Shown piece after piece: positions 24,600-32,515 of a stretch of DNA of 64,000 nucleotides. The first letter of the stretch is position 1; every line of letters begins with the position of its first letter. The stretch is from VRUE01 sp963715455 (GTDB lineage: Bacteria > Actinomycetota > Thermoleophilia > Solirubrobacterales > 70-9), in the NCBI GenBank assembly GCA_963715455.1, contig OY970245.1, positions 2,046,001 through 2,110,000 on the forward strand, written 5' to 3'. The notes under the pieces are model-generated. The model had not been told where the DNA came from. It saw only the letters and a list, made by a program, of their open reading frames with translations, and did not search any database. Both the position numbers and the translations under genes were made by a program.

Positions 24600-25988
24600 T
24601 CAGGAACCGGACTCGGGCGTCCAGAGCTCGGAGGGCTTCTCATCCTGCTCCTTCTCTGGCGTCCAGATCTTCTCGCGAGCTTCGGCCTGCTCGAGCGGAA
24701 TCGGCTCGGCCGCCTCGGCGATCAGGTCGATCGCCTTGCGCACCTGGATGTCCTCGCGGACCATCGCGTCGCGGCCGTTCTCGCGCAAGCGGGCGAGCAG
24801 CTTCTCCGGTGTGGTGCGCTCGTGTTCGGCCGTGTGAGCGAGTGCCTCGACCAGCTCCTCCTCGGCGACCTCGATCGCCTCGGCCGCGACGATCGCCGCC
24901 AGCACCGCCTCGCGCTGCAGCTCACGCTCGGCGTCGGGCTTCGACTCCTCGAGCAGCTCCTCACGCGTTTTGCCCTGCATCTGCAGGTAGGTGTTGGGGT
25001 CCATGCCGCGCGCGGCGAGCTGGCGCTCGACCCGCTCCCAGCGCTCGGCGGCGCGCGCCGCGACCAGGTCGTCGGGGATCTCGACCGTTGCTGCGGCGAC
25101 CGCCGCATCGACCGCCGCGACACGGAAGTCCTGCTCGGCGCGCTCGCCGAGCGCCTCGCCAACCCGCTTGGCGATGTCGGCACGCAGCTCCGCAAGCGTC
25201 TCGAACTCCGATGCCTCGGCCGCGAACTCATCGTCGAGCTCGGGCAGGATCTTTTCCCGCACCTCCTTGACCTCGACCTTGAAGACCGCGTCCTGGCCGG
25301 CGAGCTGCTCGGCCTGGTAGTCCTCTGGGAAGGTGACCTCGACCTGGCGCTCCTCGTCGGCGGTGGCGCCGGTCAGTTGCTCCTCGAAGCCCTCGATCAG
25401 TTGGCCGCTGCCCAGCTCGAGCAGGTAGTCGCCGGCCTTACCGCCCTCGAAGGCCTTGCCGTCGAGCAGCCCCTCGAAGTCGATCAGCAGCACGTCGCCC
25501 TCAGCGGCGGCACGCTCGACCGGCTCGAGCCGTGCGAAGCCGGTGCGGATGCGCTCGATCTCGCGCTCGACGATCTCCTCGTCGGGCTCGGTCTCGGCCT
25601 TGCCCACCTCGAGCCCCTTGTACTCACCGAGCTTCGCCTCCGGGCGCACGCCGATCTCAAACTTGAAGCTGAGCGGCTCGTCCTCCGCCTCAGGCGCCGA
25701 GACGATCTCGATGCTGGGATCACCCACCGGGCTGATGCCGGAGCCGAGCAATCCCTGCTCGTACCACTCGGGCAGCGACTCGCGGATCGCCTCTTGCAGG
25801 ACGGCGCCGAAGCCGAGTCGCTGGATGACCAGCGAGGGCGGTGCTTTGCCCTTGCGAAAGCCGGGCAGCCGCATCTCCCGCGCCAGGCTGCGGGCGGCGC
25901 GCTGTATGCCGCGGCCGACCTGCTCGGCGGGAACCTCCACCTCGACCCGGGCGCGCGAGTCGGGCAGCTCTGTGACGACGGTCTGCAC
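24600..25988 (-). CDS. tig: trigger factor
   Basis: Ribosome-bound chaperone and peptidyl-prolyl isomerase. The 462 residues contain the ribosome-binding domain with the signature LPGFRKGKAPPSLV (near 42-55), the FKBP-type PPIase domain (GDVLLIDFEGLLDGKAFEGG to VTFPEDYQAEQLAG, about 165-250), and the helical C-terminal chaperone domain. The tail has two similar segments, KIWTPE and ELWTPE. The start is GTG with TAGGGT 9 nt upstream. It heads the tig-clpP pair. Confidence 0.95.
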   Translation of the reverse strand: MQTVVTELPDSRARVEVEVPAEQVGRGIQRAARSLAREMRLPGFRKGKAPPSLVIQRLGFGAVLQEAIRESLPEWYEQGLLGSGISPVGDPSIEIVSAPEAEDEPLSFKFEIGVRPEAKLGEYKGLEVGKAETEPDEEIVEREIERIRTGFARLEPVERAAAEGDVLLIDFEGLLDGKAFEGGKAGDYLLELGSGQLIEGFEEQLTGATADEERQVEVTFPEDYQAEQLAGQDAVFKVEVKEVREKILPELDDEFAAEASEFETLAELRADIAKRVGEALGERAEQDFRVAAVDAAVAAATVEIPDDLVAARAAERWERVERQLAARGMDPNTYLQMQGKTREELLEESKPDAERELQREAVLAAIVAAEAIEVAEEELVEALAHTAEHERTTPEKLLARLRENGRDAMVREDIQVRKAIDLIAEAAEPIPLEQAEAREKIWTPEKEQDEKPSELWTPESGS

Positions 25989-25997
25989 GAGCGGGAG

Positions 25998-26003
25998 ACC
26001 CTA
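25998..26003 (-). promoter_or_regulatory. putative -10 box of tig (leaderless)
   Basis: TAGGGT on the minus strand, 9 nt before the tig GTG, with no ribosome site. Confidence 0.4.
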
Positions 26004-26017
26004 GACGAATCGCCACA

Positions 26018-26062
26018 GGTGCAACGTTTTTTGGTCCCTATAGGACGAAAAAACGTTGCACC
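26018..26062. terminator. strong hairpin between the synthase operon and tig
   Basis: Two 20-nt arms (26018-26037, 26043-26062) pair with one mismatch around a 5-nt loop and contain a T6/A6 tract. It begins 13 nt after the stop of the small gene at 26075 and ends the ctaG operon just before the tig promoter. Confidence 0.7.
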
Positions 26063-26074
26063 AGGACTGGGGGC

Positions 26075-26212
26075 TCAGCCGCGACGGTTGGCAAGCATCG
26101 TGCGTAGGGCGACACCGAAGTCGATCGCGAAGGCCGCTCCACGACCCAGCGGGCCGGTGACCAGCCAAGCACGCGCGCGGACCAGAGCTCCCCCCAGCGA
26201 GTTATTCCTCAT
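26075..26212 (-). CDS. small hydrophobic protein of 45 residues
   Basis: The ATG at 26212 overlaps the end of the synthase-like gene by 11 nt. The product begins MRNNSLGGALVRARAW and has one hydrophobic, partly amphipathic segment LVTGPLGRGAAFAIDFGVAL before a basic end. The phrase RAWLVTGPLG resembles short uncharacterised actinobacterial peptides, a family impression only. The position just before the operon terminator supports it. Confidence 0.5.
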   Translation of the reverse strand: MRNNSLGGALVRARAWLVTGPLGRGAAFAIDFGVALRTMLANRRG

Positions 26213-27710
26213 TCGCGTATTCCAGCAAGGACGAGTCGACGAGCCACTCGACCGGGGCTCGATCGTCGGTGTAAACCTCGCCACCGGCGAGTCGCGGCAT
26301 GAGCTGGGCGGCGGTCTCGCGCGCCAGCGGCCGCAGGCGCGCCGGCACGGCGCCGACGCTGCGGCGCAGGCGCGCCGCCGAGAGCGTCCCCTCGCCCGCC
26401 ACCAGGAGCGTGTTGGTCAGCTCGATCGGGTGGCGCAACACGCTCGGCAAGGCCGCTTCCATGGTCCGCCCGAGCACCGTCTCCAATTCCTCGCTGCCCT
26501 CGGGGTGGCCGACGTTGACGATCACCACGCCACCCGGCGCAAGCCGATCGCGAGCCAGCTCGAAGAACTCGCGCGTCGCCAGATAGAAGGGAATGTAGGG
26601 CTGGCGATAGGCGTCGACCATGATCGCGTCGTAGCCGCCCTCGGCGCGGCGCAACCAGGGGCGAGCGTCCTCGTGGAAGGTGCGCATGCTCGGGTTGCGC
26701 AGGTCGAAGAAGCGCCGCCCGATCTCGGTCAGCTCGGCGTCAATCTCGACCGCGTCGACCGCCGTATGGGGATAAAAGTGGCCGAAGGCGCGGGCCACGG
26801 TGCCGGCGCCGTTGCCGAGGATCGCAATGCGTCGCGGCGGCTGGGGACTGGCGGCGAAGGGCAGCACGAGGTGGCCGTCCCAGTAGTCGCCGGTCAGGTA
26901 GCTGCCGGGCCGGTAGAGCGAGTGCACCGCCTGACCCTCGTTGAGCTCCAGCACGCGCGTGCCGTCGGGGCGTTCGACGACCCGCACGTACTCCTGCGTG
27001 GTCTCGGCCTCGTAGAGGACGCGGCCCGTGTCGGCGGCCTTGATCGTGCCGACCGGCAGCGAGACAACCAGGGCAAGCAGCGCCGGCACCGCGAGGAAGC
27101 GCCAGCCCAGACCCGCCACGGCGACCAGAGCGAGGGCGAGAGCGAAGACGAGGAAGGTGCGCTGCGTGCCGAGCAGCGGGATGAGTAGCAGGGCAGCCAG
27201 CATCGTGCCGACCAGCGAGCCGGCGGTCGAGGTCGCGTACAGCCTGCCGACCACCTCGCCGGAGCGATCGACGTCGGCGACAGCGAGGCGCACGGCCCAG
27301 GGCGCCGCGGCACCGAGCAGAGTGACTGGGACGGCGACGAGCACCAGCACGCCGAAGAGCGAGCCAGCGAATCCGCCGACCGAGACGCTGTCGAAGGCGT
27401 CGACCGAGAAGCTGAGGAAAGGCCGCGCGGCGAAGGGCACGGTGGCGATCAAGAGCGCCGCGACGAGCACCAGCAGGCAGAGTCCGCGCATGTGCGGATG
27501 GCGGTCGGCGAAGCGGCCACCAAACCAGTAGCCGACCGAGAGGGCGACGAGCACGACGCCGATCGTGTTCGCCCAGACGATCGTCGAGGCGCCAAAGTAG
27601 GGCGCCAAGAGGCGCGCTGCGGCGATCTCGGCGCCGAGGCTGGCGGCCCCGACGACGAAGACCAGCAACGCCAGCAGGCGCCGCTCAGACGGGGTCGCGC
27701 TCGGGCTCAT
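26202..27710 (-). CDS. membrane-fused spermidine-synthase-like protein
   Basis: The 502-residue product has an N-terminal half of about eight membrane helices (GAASLGAEIAAARLLAPYFGAS start, WANTIGVVLVALSVGYWFGG) and a C-terminal cytosolic Rossmann domain of the polyamine-synthase type. The domain shows DYWDGHLVLPF, the cofactor loop AILGNGAGTVARAF, VDAVEIDAEL and MVDAYRQPYIPFYLATREF. The family includes true aminopropyltransferases and uncharacterised methyltransferase-like members, so the substrate is open. The ATG at 27710 overlaps the ctaG end by 26 nt. Confidence 0.85.
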   Translation of the reverse strand: MSPSATPSERRLLALLVFVVGAASLGAEIAAARLLAPYFGASTIVWANTIGVVLVALSVGYWFGGRFADRHPHMRGLCLLVLVAALLIATVPFAARPFLSFSVDAFDSVSVGGFAGSLFGVLVLVAVPVTLLGAAAPWAVRLAVADVDRSGEVVGRLYATSTAGSLVGTMLAALLLIPLLGTQRTFLVFALALALVAVAGLGWRFLAVPALLALVVSLPVGTIKAADTGRVLYEAETTQEYVRVVERPDGTRVLELNEGQAVHSLYRPGSYLTGDYWDGHLVLPFAASPQPPRRIAILGNGAGTVARAFGHFYPHTAVDAVEIDAELTEIGRRFFDLRNPSMRTFHEDARPWLRRAEGGYDAIMVDAYRQPYIPFYLATREFFELARDRLAPGGVVIVNVGHPEGSEELETVLGRTMEAALPSVLRHPIELTNTLLVAGEGTLSAARLRRSVGAVPARLRPLARETAAQLMPRLAGGEVYTDDRAPVEWLVDSSLLEYANEE

Positions 27711-28599
27711 TCGTTGCCCCGACGATGCGTTCCTCAAGCCGGGCGCCGTGGCCGGCGGCGACGGCGCGCTGCGCGCGGCGCTCGTCGAGCTCGTATCCGC
27801 GATCGTGGGCGAGGTCGAGTAGACGCTGCTTCTCGGTGCCTTCGCGGGCCACTTCGAAGAAGGTCCAGGCGAGCACGCCAAGGGCCAGGAAGGTGCCCTC
27901 GATCATCATGATTACCCCGGCCGTGCTCTGGTCGGCGAGCGCTGAGATGCCCCAGTAACGCTCACCGGGAGCGTAGATCGGGTAAAGCACGCTGCCCGAC
28001 CACATCAGCACGTTGCCGAGGATCGCCCCGGCGAAACGCACGGCGATCACATAACCCACCTTCCAGCCCGCGCTGAACCACTCAGGCTTGGGCAGTGGGC
28101 CGAAGATCGGCATCCACATCAGGCAGCCGAAGAAGAGGAAGGTGGCGTGCTCGAAGGCATGCATCGGCGCCGCCCCGTAGGCGGCTTCGTAGAGCGCCGG
28201 GATGTGCCAGAGGTAGAAGTTGAGCATCCAGAGCGGCAGGGCGACGAGCGGGTGGGCAAGTACCTGCAGGCGATTGAAGAGGCGGATCGCGAGGATCGGC
28301 TGCAGCAGTGACTTGGTCAGGCCGAGGACGAGCAGCAGCGAGGCAAGATCGCCGATCAAGAGGTGCTCAGCCATATGAGCGATGACCAGCTCCTCGGAGA
28401 TGTGGCCGATCGGGCTGAAGAGGGCGATCGCGATCAGCGCCAGGCCGGAGCCGAAGCAGACCTGGCGCCAGAGCGGCACCGGCCGCTCATCCCAGGAGAG
28501 GACCATCGCCCGGTGCCAGTAGAGGATCGCGACAAGCGTGATCGGCACCACCTCGAGCGGCGCGAAGAGACCGGCGACGTGGGCGAAGGGCAGACTCAC
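27685..28599 (-). CDS. ctaG: CtaG-type cytochrome c oxidase assembly protein
   Basis: Membrane protein of the caa3-oxidase CtaG family, linked to copper insertion and assembly of cytochrome oxidase. The 304 residues hold about seven membrane segments and the family motifs FSPIGHISEELVIAHMAEHL (near 61-80, His-rich), WHIPALYEAA and HAFEHATFLFFG, with a charged C-terminal tail. The chosen start is GTG 28599 (SLPFAHVAG follows), with TACGCT 7 nt upstream; longer in-frame extension lacks similarity. It is transcribed divergently from the GH15 gene, 66 bp away. Confidence 0.88.
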   Translation of the reverse strand: MSLPFAHVAGLFAPLEVVPITLVAILYWHRAMVLSWDERPVPLWRQVCFGSGLALIAIALFSPIGHISEELVIAHMAEHLLIGDLASLLLVLGLTKSLLQPILAIRLFNRLQVLAHPLVALPLWMLNFYLWHIPALYEAAYGAAPMHAFEHATFLFFGCLMWMPIFGPLPKPEWFSAGWKVGYVIAVRFAGAILGNVLMWSGSVLYPIYAPGERYWGISALADQSTAGVIMMIEGTFLALGVLAWTFFEVAREGTEKQRLLDLAHDRGYELDERRAQRAVAAGHGARLEERIVGATNEPERDPV

Positions 28600-28606
28600 C
28601 GAATCC

Positions 28607-28612
28607 AGCGTA
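28607..28612 (-). promoter_or_regulatory. putative -10 box of ctaG (leaderless)
   Basis: TACGCT on the minus strand, 7 nt before the ctaG GTG, in the 66-bp divergent gap. Confidence 0.35.
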
Positions 28613-28650
28613 GCGACGCGGTTTGCGCGAGCGACACCCGCGTTCGCTGC

Positions 28651-28656
28651 TAGCTT
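28651..28656 (+). promoter_or_regulatory. putative -10 box of the GH15 gene (leaderless)
   Basis: TAGCTT ends 9 nt before the TTG start at 28666. The two divergent -10 boxes lie only 38 bp apart, so their -35 regions must overlap. Confidence 0.35.
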
Positions 28657-28665
28657 GGCCTCGCT

Positions 28666-30561
28666 TTGGGCCAGGGCAATCACCGCTTTCCGACAATCGG
28701 CAGCTACGGCTTCCTCTCCGACTGCCACACCAGCGCCCTGCTCTCCTACGACGGAGCGGTCGAGTGGCTCTGCCTGCCGCGCTTCGACTCGCCGAGCGCC
28801 TTCGCTGCCGTGCTCGACCGCGACGCCGGGCACTTCAAGCTAGGGCCGCGCGGCGTCGTCGTGCCGATCAGCCGTCGCTACGAGCCGGGCACCCTGGTGA
28901 TCGAGACGACCTGGGTGACGGACACGGGCTGGGTCGTCGTCCACGACCTGCTCTCGATCGCCGAGTGGGCACCCGAGGGCGGCGCGGATGGCCGGCCCCG
29001 CACCGCGCACGAAGCCGACAACTCGCTGCTGCGGCTGATGACCTGCGTCGACGGCGAGGTCGAGATGGAGATGGAGTGCCTGCCGCGCTTCGCCTACGGC
29101 GCCGAGGCAGCGAGCTGGCGCGGCGGCGAGCTGGGCGAAGCGGTTGCCGAGGGTGCAGATGGCACCAGCCTGCAGCTGACCAGCGATATGGAGCTCTCGC
29201 TTGCCGGCGGCGCAGCGAGCGGCAAGCTGCGGCTGCGCGAGGACGAGACCGGCTTCTGCGCCCTTACCTGGGGCGAGGGCGATCTGGGCGGGCCGCGCAG
29301 CGCGCCGGAGGCGCTCGAGCGACTCGACTCGAGCGAAGAGTTCTGGCGCGAGTGGCTGCGCGCCGGCAGCTTCCCGGACCATCCCTGGCGCATCCACCTG
29401 CAGCGCTCGGCCCTGGTACTCAAGGGCCTCACCTACACGCCAACCGGAGCGATCGTCGCCGCGCCGACGACCTCGCTGCCCGAGACGCCGGGGGGCGAAC
29501 GCAACTGGGACTACCGCTACAGCTGGATCCGCGACTCGACCTTCAGCCTCTGGGCGCTGCACACGCTGGGCTTCGACGAGGAGGCGCGCGACTTCATGCG
29601 CTTCATCGTCAGCGTCTGCAAGGAAGACCCCGAGCTGCAGATCATGTATGGGATCGGCGGCGAGAAGGACCTCACCGAGAGCACGCTCGACCACCTCAGC
29701 GGCTACGTCGGTTCGCGCCCAGTGCGAATCGGCAACGGCGCCTTCAGCCAGCGCCAGAACGACGTCTGGGGAGCGCTGCTCGACTCGATCTACCTGCACG
29801 AGAAGGCGCTGCGCGGCACTGGCACGCCGGCTGACCGGCAACTGATCCGCCACCAGGTGGAGGCGGCGATCGCCGCCTGGGAGCACCCCGACCAGGGGAT
29901 CTGGGAGTCGCGCGGCGAGCCGCAGCACTACGTCTCCTCGAAGCTGATGATCTGGGTGGCGGTCGACCGCGGCGCGCGGCTCGCCGGCAGTCTCGGCTTC
30001 GACGAGGTGGCGGCGGAGTGGCGCGCAGAGAGCGAGCGCATGCGCGAGGAGATCCTCGAGCGCGGCGTCCGCGACGGGGTCTTCCGCCAGCACTACGAGA
30101 CCGACGCGCTTGACGCCTCGACACTGCTGGTCCCCCTGCTGCGTTTCCTCCCCGCCAACGATCCGCGCGTACGGGCCACGGTCGAGGCGATCGCCGAGCA
30201 GTTGACCGCCCATGGCCTCGTCCTGCGCTACAGGGTCGAGGAGACCGACGACGGCCTGCACGGCGAGGAGGGCACCTTCCTGATCTGCTCCTTCTGGCTT
30301 GTCTCGGCGCTCTCGGAGATCGGCGAGCCCGAGCGAGCCCGAGCCCTCTGCGAGCGCCTACTCGACTCAGCCGGCTGGCTCGATCTCTACGCCGAGGAGC
30401 TGGAGATGCCCAGCGGCCGCCACCTCGGCAACTTCCCCCAGGCCTTCACCCACTTGGCGCTGATCAATGCCGTCTCCCACGTGATCGCCGACGAGCAGCG
30501 CGAAGACGGCGGCCCGACCGCGGTTTTCACCGAAATGGGTGGCGTGCGCGAGGACGCTTGA
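28666..30561 (+). CDS. glycoside hydrolase family 15 (glucoamylase / trehalase type)
   Basis: Predicted cytosolic alpha-glucosidase or trehalase. The 631 residues show the GH15 layout: an N-terminal beta-sandwich (IGSYGFLSDCHTSALLS, EWLCLPRFDSPSAFAAVLD) and a C-terminal alpha/alpha-barrel with NWDYRYSWIRDSTFSLWAL (about 282-300), MYGIGGEKDLTESTLDHLSG and PVRIGNGAFSQRQNDVWG. There is no signal peptide. The start is TTG. The family includes trehalases in Actinobacteria; the substrate cannot be fixed by eye. Confidence 0.9.
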   Translation: MGQGNHRFPTIGSYGFLSDCHTSALLSYDGAVEWLCLPRFDSPSAFAAVLDRDAGHFKLGPRGVVVPISRRYEPGTLVIETTWVTDTGWVVVHDLLSIAEWAPEGGADGRPRTAHEADNSLLRLMTCVDGEVEMEMECLPRFAYGAEAASWRGGELGEAVAEGADGTSLQLTSDMELSLAGGAASGKLRLREDETGFCALTWGEGDLGGPRSAPEALERLDSSEEFWREWLRAGSFPDHPWRIHLQRSALVLKGLTYTPTGAIVAAPTTSLPETPGGERNWDYRYSWIRDSTFSLWALHTLGFDEEARDFMRFIVSVCKEDPELQIMYGIGGEKDLTESTLDHLSGYVGSRPVRIGNGAFSQRQNDVWGALLDSIYLHEKALRGTGTPADRQLIRHQVEAAIAAWEHPDQGIWESRGEPQHYVSSKLMIWVAVDRGARLAGSLGFDEVAAEWRAESERMREEILERGVRDGVFRQHYETDALDASTLLVPLLRFLPANDPRVRATVEAIAEQLTAHGLVLRYRVEETDDGLHGEEGTFLICSFWLVSALSEIGEPERARALCERLLDSAGWLDLYAEELEMPSGRHLGNFPQAFTHLALINAVSHVIADEQREDGGPTAVFTEMGGVREDA

Positions 30562-30578
30562 CGTCTGAGAGACAAAAC

Positions 30579-30591
30579 ATTGTCAGACAAT
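30579..30591. promoter_or_regulatory. palindrome ATTGT-CAG-ACAAT, possible operator
   Basis: A 13-bp palindrome 16 bp upstream of a TATATT -10 box. It covers the place of the -35 region of the arsR-type gene, so it is a candidate autoregulatory operator. Confidence 0.4.
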
Positions 30592-30606
30592 AGATTTCGT
30601 TTGCTC

Positions 30607-30612
30607 TATATT
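30607..30612 (+). promoter_or_regulatory. -10 box of the ArsR-type gene (leaderless)
   Basis: TATATT ends 8 nt before the ATG at 30621, leaving no room for a ribosome site; the best -10 match in the window. The surrounding 50 bp are unusually AT-rich. Confidence 0.5.
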
Positions 30613-30620
30613 GCCGCGAC

Positions 30621-30956
30621 ATGGCAACCAGAAGTCGTCCCAGAGCAAACGACATGTTCATCGCCCTAGCCCACCCCCTGCGGCGCCAGATCCTGCGTCT
30701 GATGATCAAACAGAGCAAGGAGATGAGCCCCAGCGACCTAGCCGAGGAGTTGAACGAGCAGCTCAGCGCACTCAGCTACCACGTGCGCGTGCTGGCCGAG
30801 TGCGACGCGGTCAAGTTGAAGCGGACGAAGCAGGTACGCGGTTCAACCGAGCACTTCTACCGTCCGGCGATCAAGCTCGAGTGGGCGCGGCTAGCACTCG
30901 CGGCGCCGGAGCCCAGGCCCAAGAAAAAGCGCAGGCGAGGGGAAGAGAACCGCTAG
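30621..30956 (+). CDS. ArsR-family winged-helix regulator
   Basis: DNA-binding protein of 111 residues with a winged helix-turn-helix: ALAHPLRRQILRLMI (helix 1, residues 15-29), SPSDLAEELNEQLSALSYHVRVL (recognition region), and the wing KLKRTKQVRGSTEHFYRP. No metal-binding cysteines are seen, so it is probably not a metal sensor. The tail is basic (PKKKRRRGEENR). The palindrome upstream may be its own site. A small winged-helix-like gene follows after 22 bp. Confidence 0.88.
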   Translation: MATRSRPRANDMFIALAHPLRRQILRLMIKQSKEMSPSDLAEELNEQLSALSYHVRVLAECDAVKLKRTKQVRGSTEHFYRPAIKLEWARLALAAPEPRPKKKRRRGEENR

Positions 30957-30978
30957 CGATCCTCTTATCGAGGCAGCC

Positions 30979-31251
30979 GTGACCGGGAGCGAGGAGATTC
31001 GCAGCACCAGCGTGCAGGATGCCGTGGTCGAGTCAGCCGTCCTCCAGCAAGTGCTGGCCCTGCATCCGACGGTGGTGACGACCGCCGAGCTGGCCCGTGA
31101 GATGGGCGAGAACGGGGAGGGCTCACCGGGGCGCGAGGCGATCGAGCGGGCGGTGCGCGATCTAACCGGCGCGGGGCTCTTGCACAGCAGCGAGTCCTTC
31201 GTGCTGCCCACGCGTGCCGCCTTGCGCTTCGACGAGCTGCTCGGCAGCTGA
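30979..31251 (+). CDS. small winged-helix-like protein
   Basis: A 90-residue product from a GTG. The order is: a helix SAVLQQVLALHPTVVT, TAELAREMGENGEG that could be the first turn of a helix-turn-helix, REAIERAVRDLTGAGLLHSS as a recognition helix, and a short wing with VLPTRAALRF. It probably works with, or like, the ArsR-type protein encoded just before it. Function not known; a hairpin follows directly. Confidence 0.65.
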   Translation: MTGSEEIRSTSVQDAVVESAVLQQVLALHPTVVTTAELAREMGENGEGSPGREAIERAVRDLTGAGLLHSSESFVLPTRAALRFDELLGS

Positions 31252-31293
31252 GCGTGGGCCCGGCCGGTCTCGGCCAGTGGGCCGAGCCCACGC
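31252..31293. terminator. hairpin after the small winged-helix gene
   Basis: GCGTGGGC (31252-31259) and GCCCACGC (31286-31293) enclose a GC-rich internal part that pairs further (GGCC repeats). It starts at the stop codon. No U-run. Confidence 0.5.
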
Positions 31294-31337
31294 ATCGCTG
31301 ACAGGGCTCCGGCCATGAGGAGCCCCGCTGACCACGG

Positions 31338-31360
31338 ACCCGCTACACGCGGGTTCTTTA
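31338..31360 (+). terminator. short hairpin followed by TCTTTA
   Basis: ACCCGC, loop TACAC, GCGGGT, then TCTTTA: a small intrinsic-terminator-like element between the winged-helix gene and the STAS gene. Nothing else was recognised in the 198-bp gap. Confidence 0.5.
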
Positions 31361-31449
31361 ATCGCAGTGGAGACCAGGCGAGGGGGGGTGGGCGTTTCGC
31401 ATCGTCAAGGAGTTCCGCCCCAACCTTCAGTAGCATCGCGAACTTCGTT

Positions 31450-31800
31450 TTGACCCCCGCTCCGTTCAGAGTCAGTAGTGAGCAGGCGGCTGGCGCGCTC
31501 GTCATCGAGGTTGAAGGCGAGCTCGACATGCATACCGCTGCCCAGCTCGAGCGCGAGCTCGAGGCCCCTCTCTCGATTGCCGATACAGCCCTGGTGATCG
31601 ACCTGAGCCGTTGCGAATTCATCGACTCCACGGGCATCGCCCTGCTCGTCCGCACCTCGCAGGAGCTCAATGGCGGCGGCCGCTTCGCCCTCTGCGGAGT
31701 CGGCGATCAGGTCGCGCGGGTGCTCAGTATCACCGGCCTCGATACGACGATCCCCAACCATCCCGATCGCGAGACAGCGCTCGCGAAAATCCGCAGCTGA
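31450..31800 (+). CDS. STAS-domain anti-anti-sigma factor
   Basis: SpoIIAA/RsbV-type protein of 116 residues that would bind an anti-sigma kinase when unphosphorylated. It has the STAS fold: GALVIEVEGELDMHTAAQLERE, then LVIDLSRCEFIDSTGIALLVR with the phosphorylatable Ser60 in DSTG, then ARVLSITGLD. The chosen start is TTG 31450 (TPAPFRVSS follows); an ORF from 31315 is open but the added part is unlike the family. No anti-sigma kinase or sigma factor lies nearby. The RTX-like gene begins one base after its stop. Confidence 0.87.
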   Translation: MTPAPFRVSSEQAAGALVIEVEGELDMHTAAQLERELEAPLSIADTALVIDLSRCEFIDSTGIALLVRTSQELNGGGRFALCGVGDQVARVLSITGLDTTIPNHPDRETALAKIRS

Positions 31801-31801
31801 C

Positions 31802-32500
31802 GTGCGCCGCGCCCTCCCCCTGCTGGCCGTCCTCGCCCTGCTGCTGATTGGCACCGGCAGCTCGGCCGCGCCCACGCACGAGACGATCTTTATCCGCGGC
31901 GCCGAATCGGGCTCGCACCTGCGGCTCACGGTGCGCGGCTCGCATCTCTTCGTCAACGGCCGCATGCAACGCTCGCGCCCGGTCGGCTGCCGACTCACAC
32001 GTGGCCACAGCGGGGCCTCCTGCCGACTCGCGGAAACCGGCTCGATCGTCATCGAGATGGGAGCTTCGAACGACAAGATCGAGGTGCTCGACCGGCTGCC
32101 GGTGCCGCTCACGGTCTACCTCGGCTCCGGCTCGGACAAGCTGATCGGCAACGGCGAGAAGGATTTCTGCTACCCGCAGGGCAGCCGGCGCAACCGCTGC
32201 ATCGGCAAGGGCGGCAACGACGTCTGCATCTCCGGACCGCGCAACACCGACTGCGTCGGCGGAGCGGGCAGCGACTATTGCGAGACCAGCCACGGCAGCG
32301 ATGGTTGCTGGGGAGGACCAGGTCGCGACGTCTGCGTGATGGGCGCCGGCCAAGACGGCTGTCACGGAGACAGCGGCAATGACCGCCTACTCGGCGGCCC
32401 CAACCCCGACCAGCTCTACGGCGGCGGCGGACACGACTACTGTGACGGGGGTCGTGGCATTGGCCGCTCGCACTCCTGCGAGACCGGCCCCCGCCACTGA
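31802..32500 (+). CDS. secreted Gly/Asp-rich RTX-like repeat protein with paired cysteines
   Basis: A 232-residue exported protein. The signal peptide (VRRALPLLAVLALLLIGTG, cleavage near SSAAP) leads to a beta-rich N-terminal part and a C-terminal array of short Gly-Asp repeats (GGAGSDYC, GGPGRDVCVMGAGQDGC, GDSGNDRLLGGPNPDQLYGG). These look like calcium-binding RTX nonapeptides but most carry a cysteine. About 14 cysteines suggest several disulfides. The start is GTG, one base after the STAS stop, so the two are co-transcribed. Surface or extracellular role inferred; not recognised further. Confidence 0.8.
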   Translation: MRRALPLLAVLALLLIGTGSSAAPTHETIFIRGAESGSHLRLTVRGSHLFVNGRMQRSRPVGCRLTRGHSGASCRLAETGSIVIEMGASNDKIEVLDRLPVPLTVYLGSGSDKLIGNGEKDFCYPQGSRRNRCIGKGGNDVCISGPRNTDCVGGAGSDYCETSHGSDGCWGGPGRDVCVMGAGQDGCHGDSGNDRLLGGPNPDQLYGGGGHDYCDGGRGIGRSHSCETGPRH

Positions 32501-32515
32501 CGCTGTCCAGACGGG

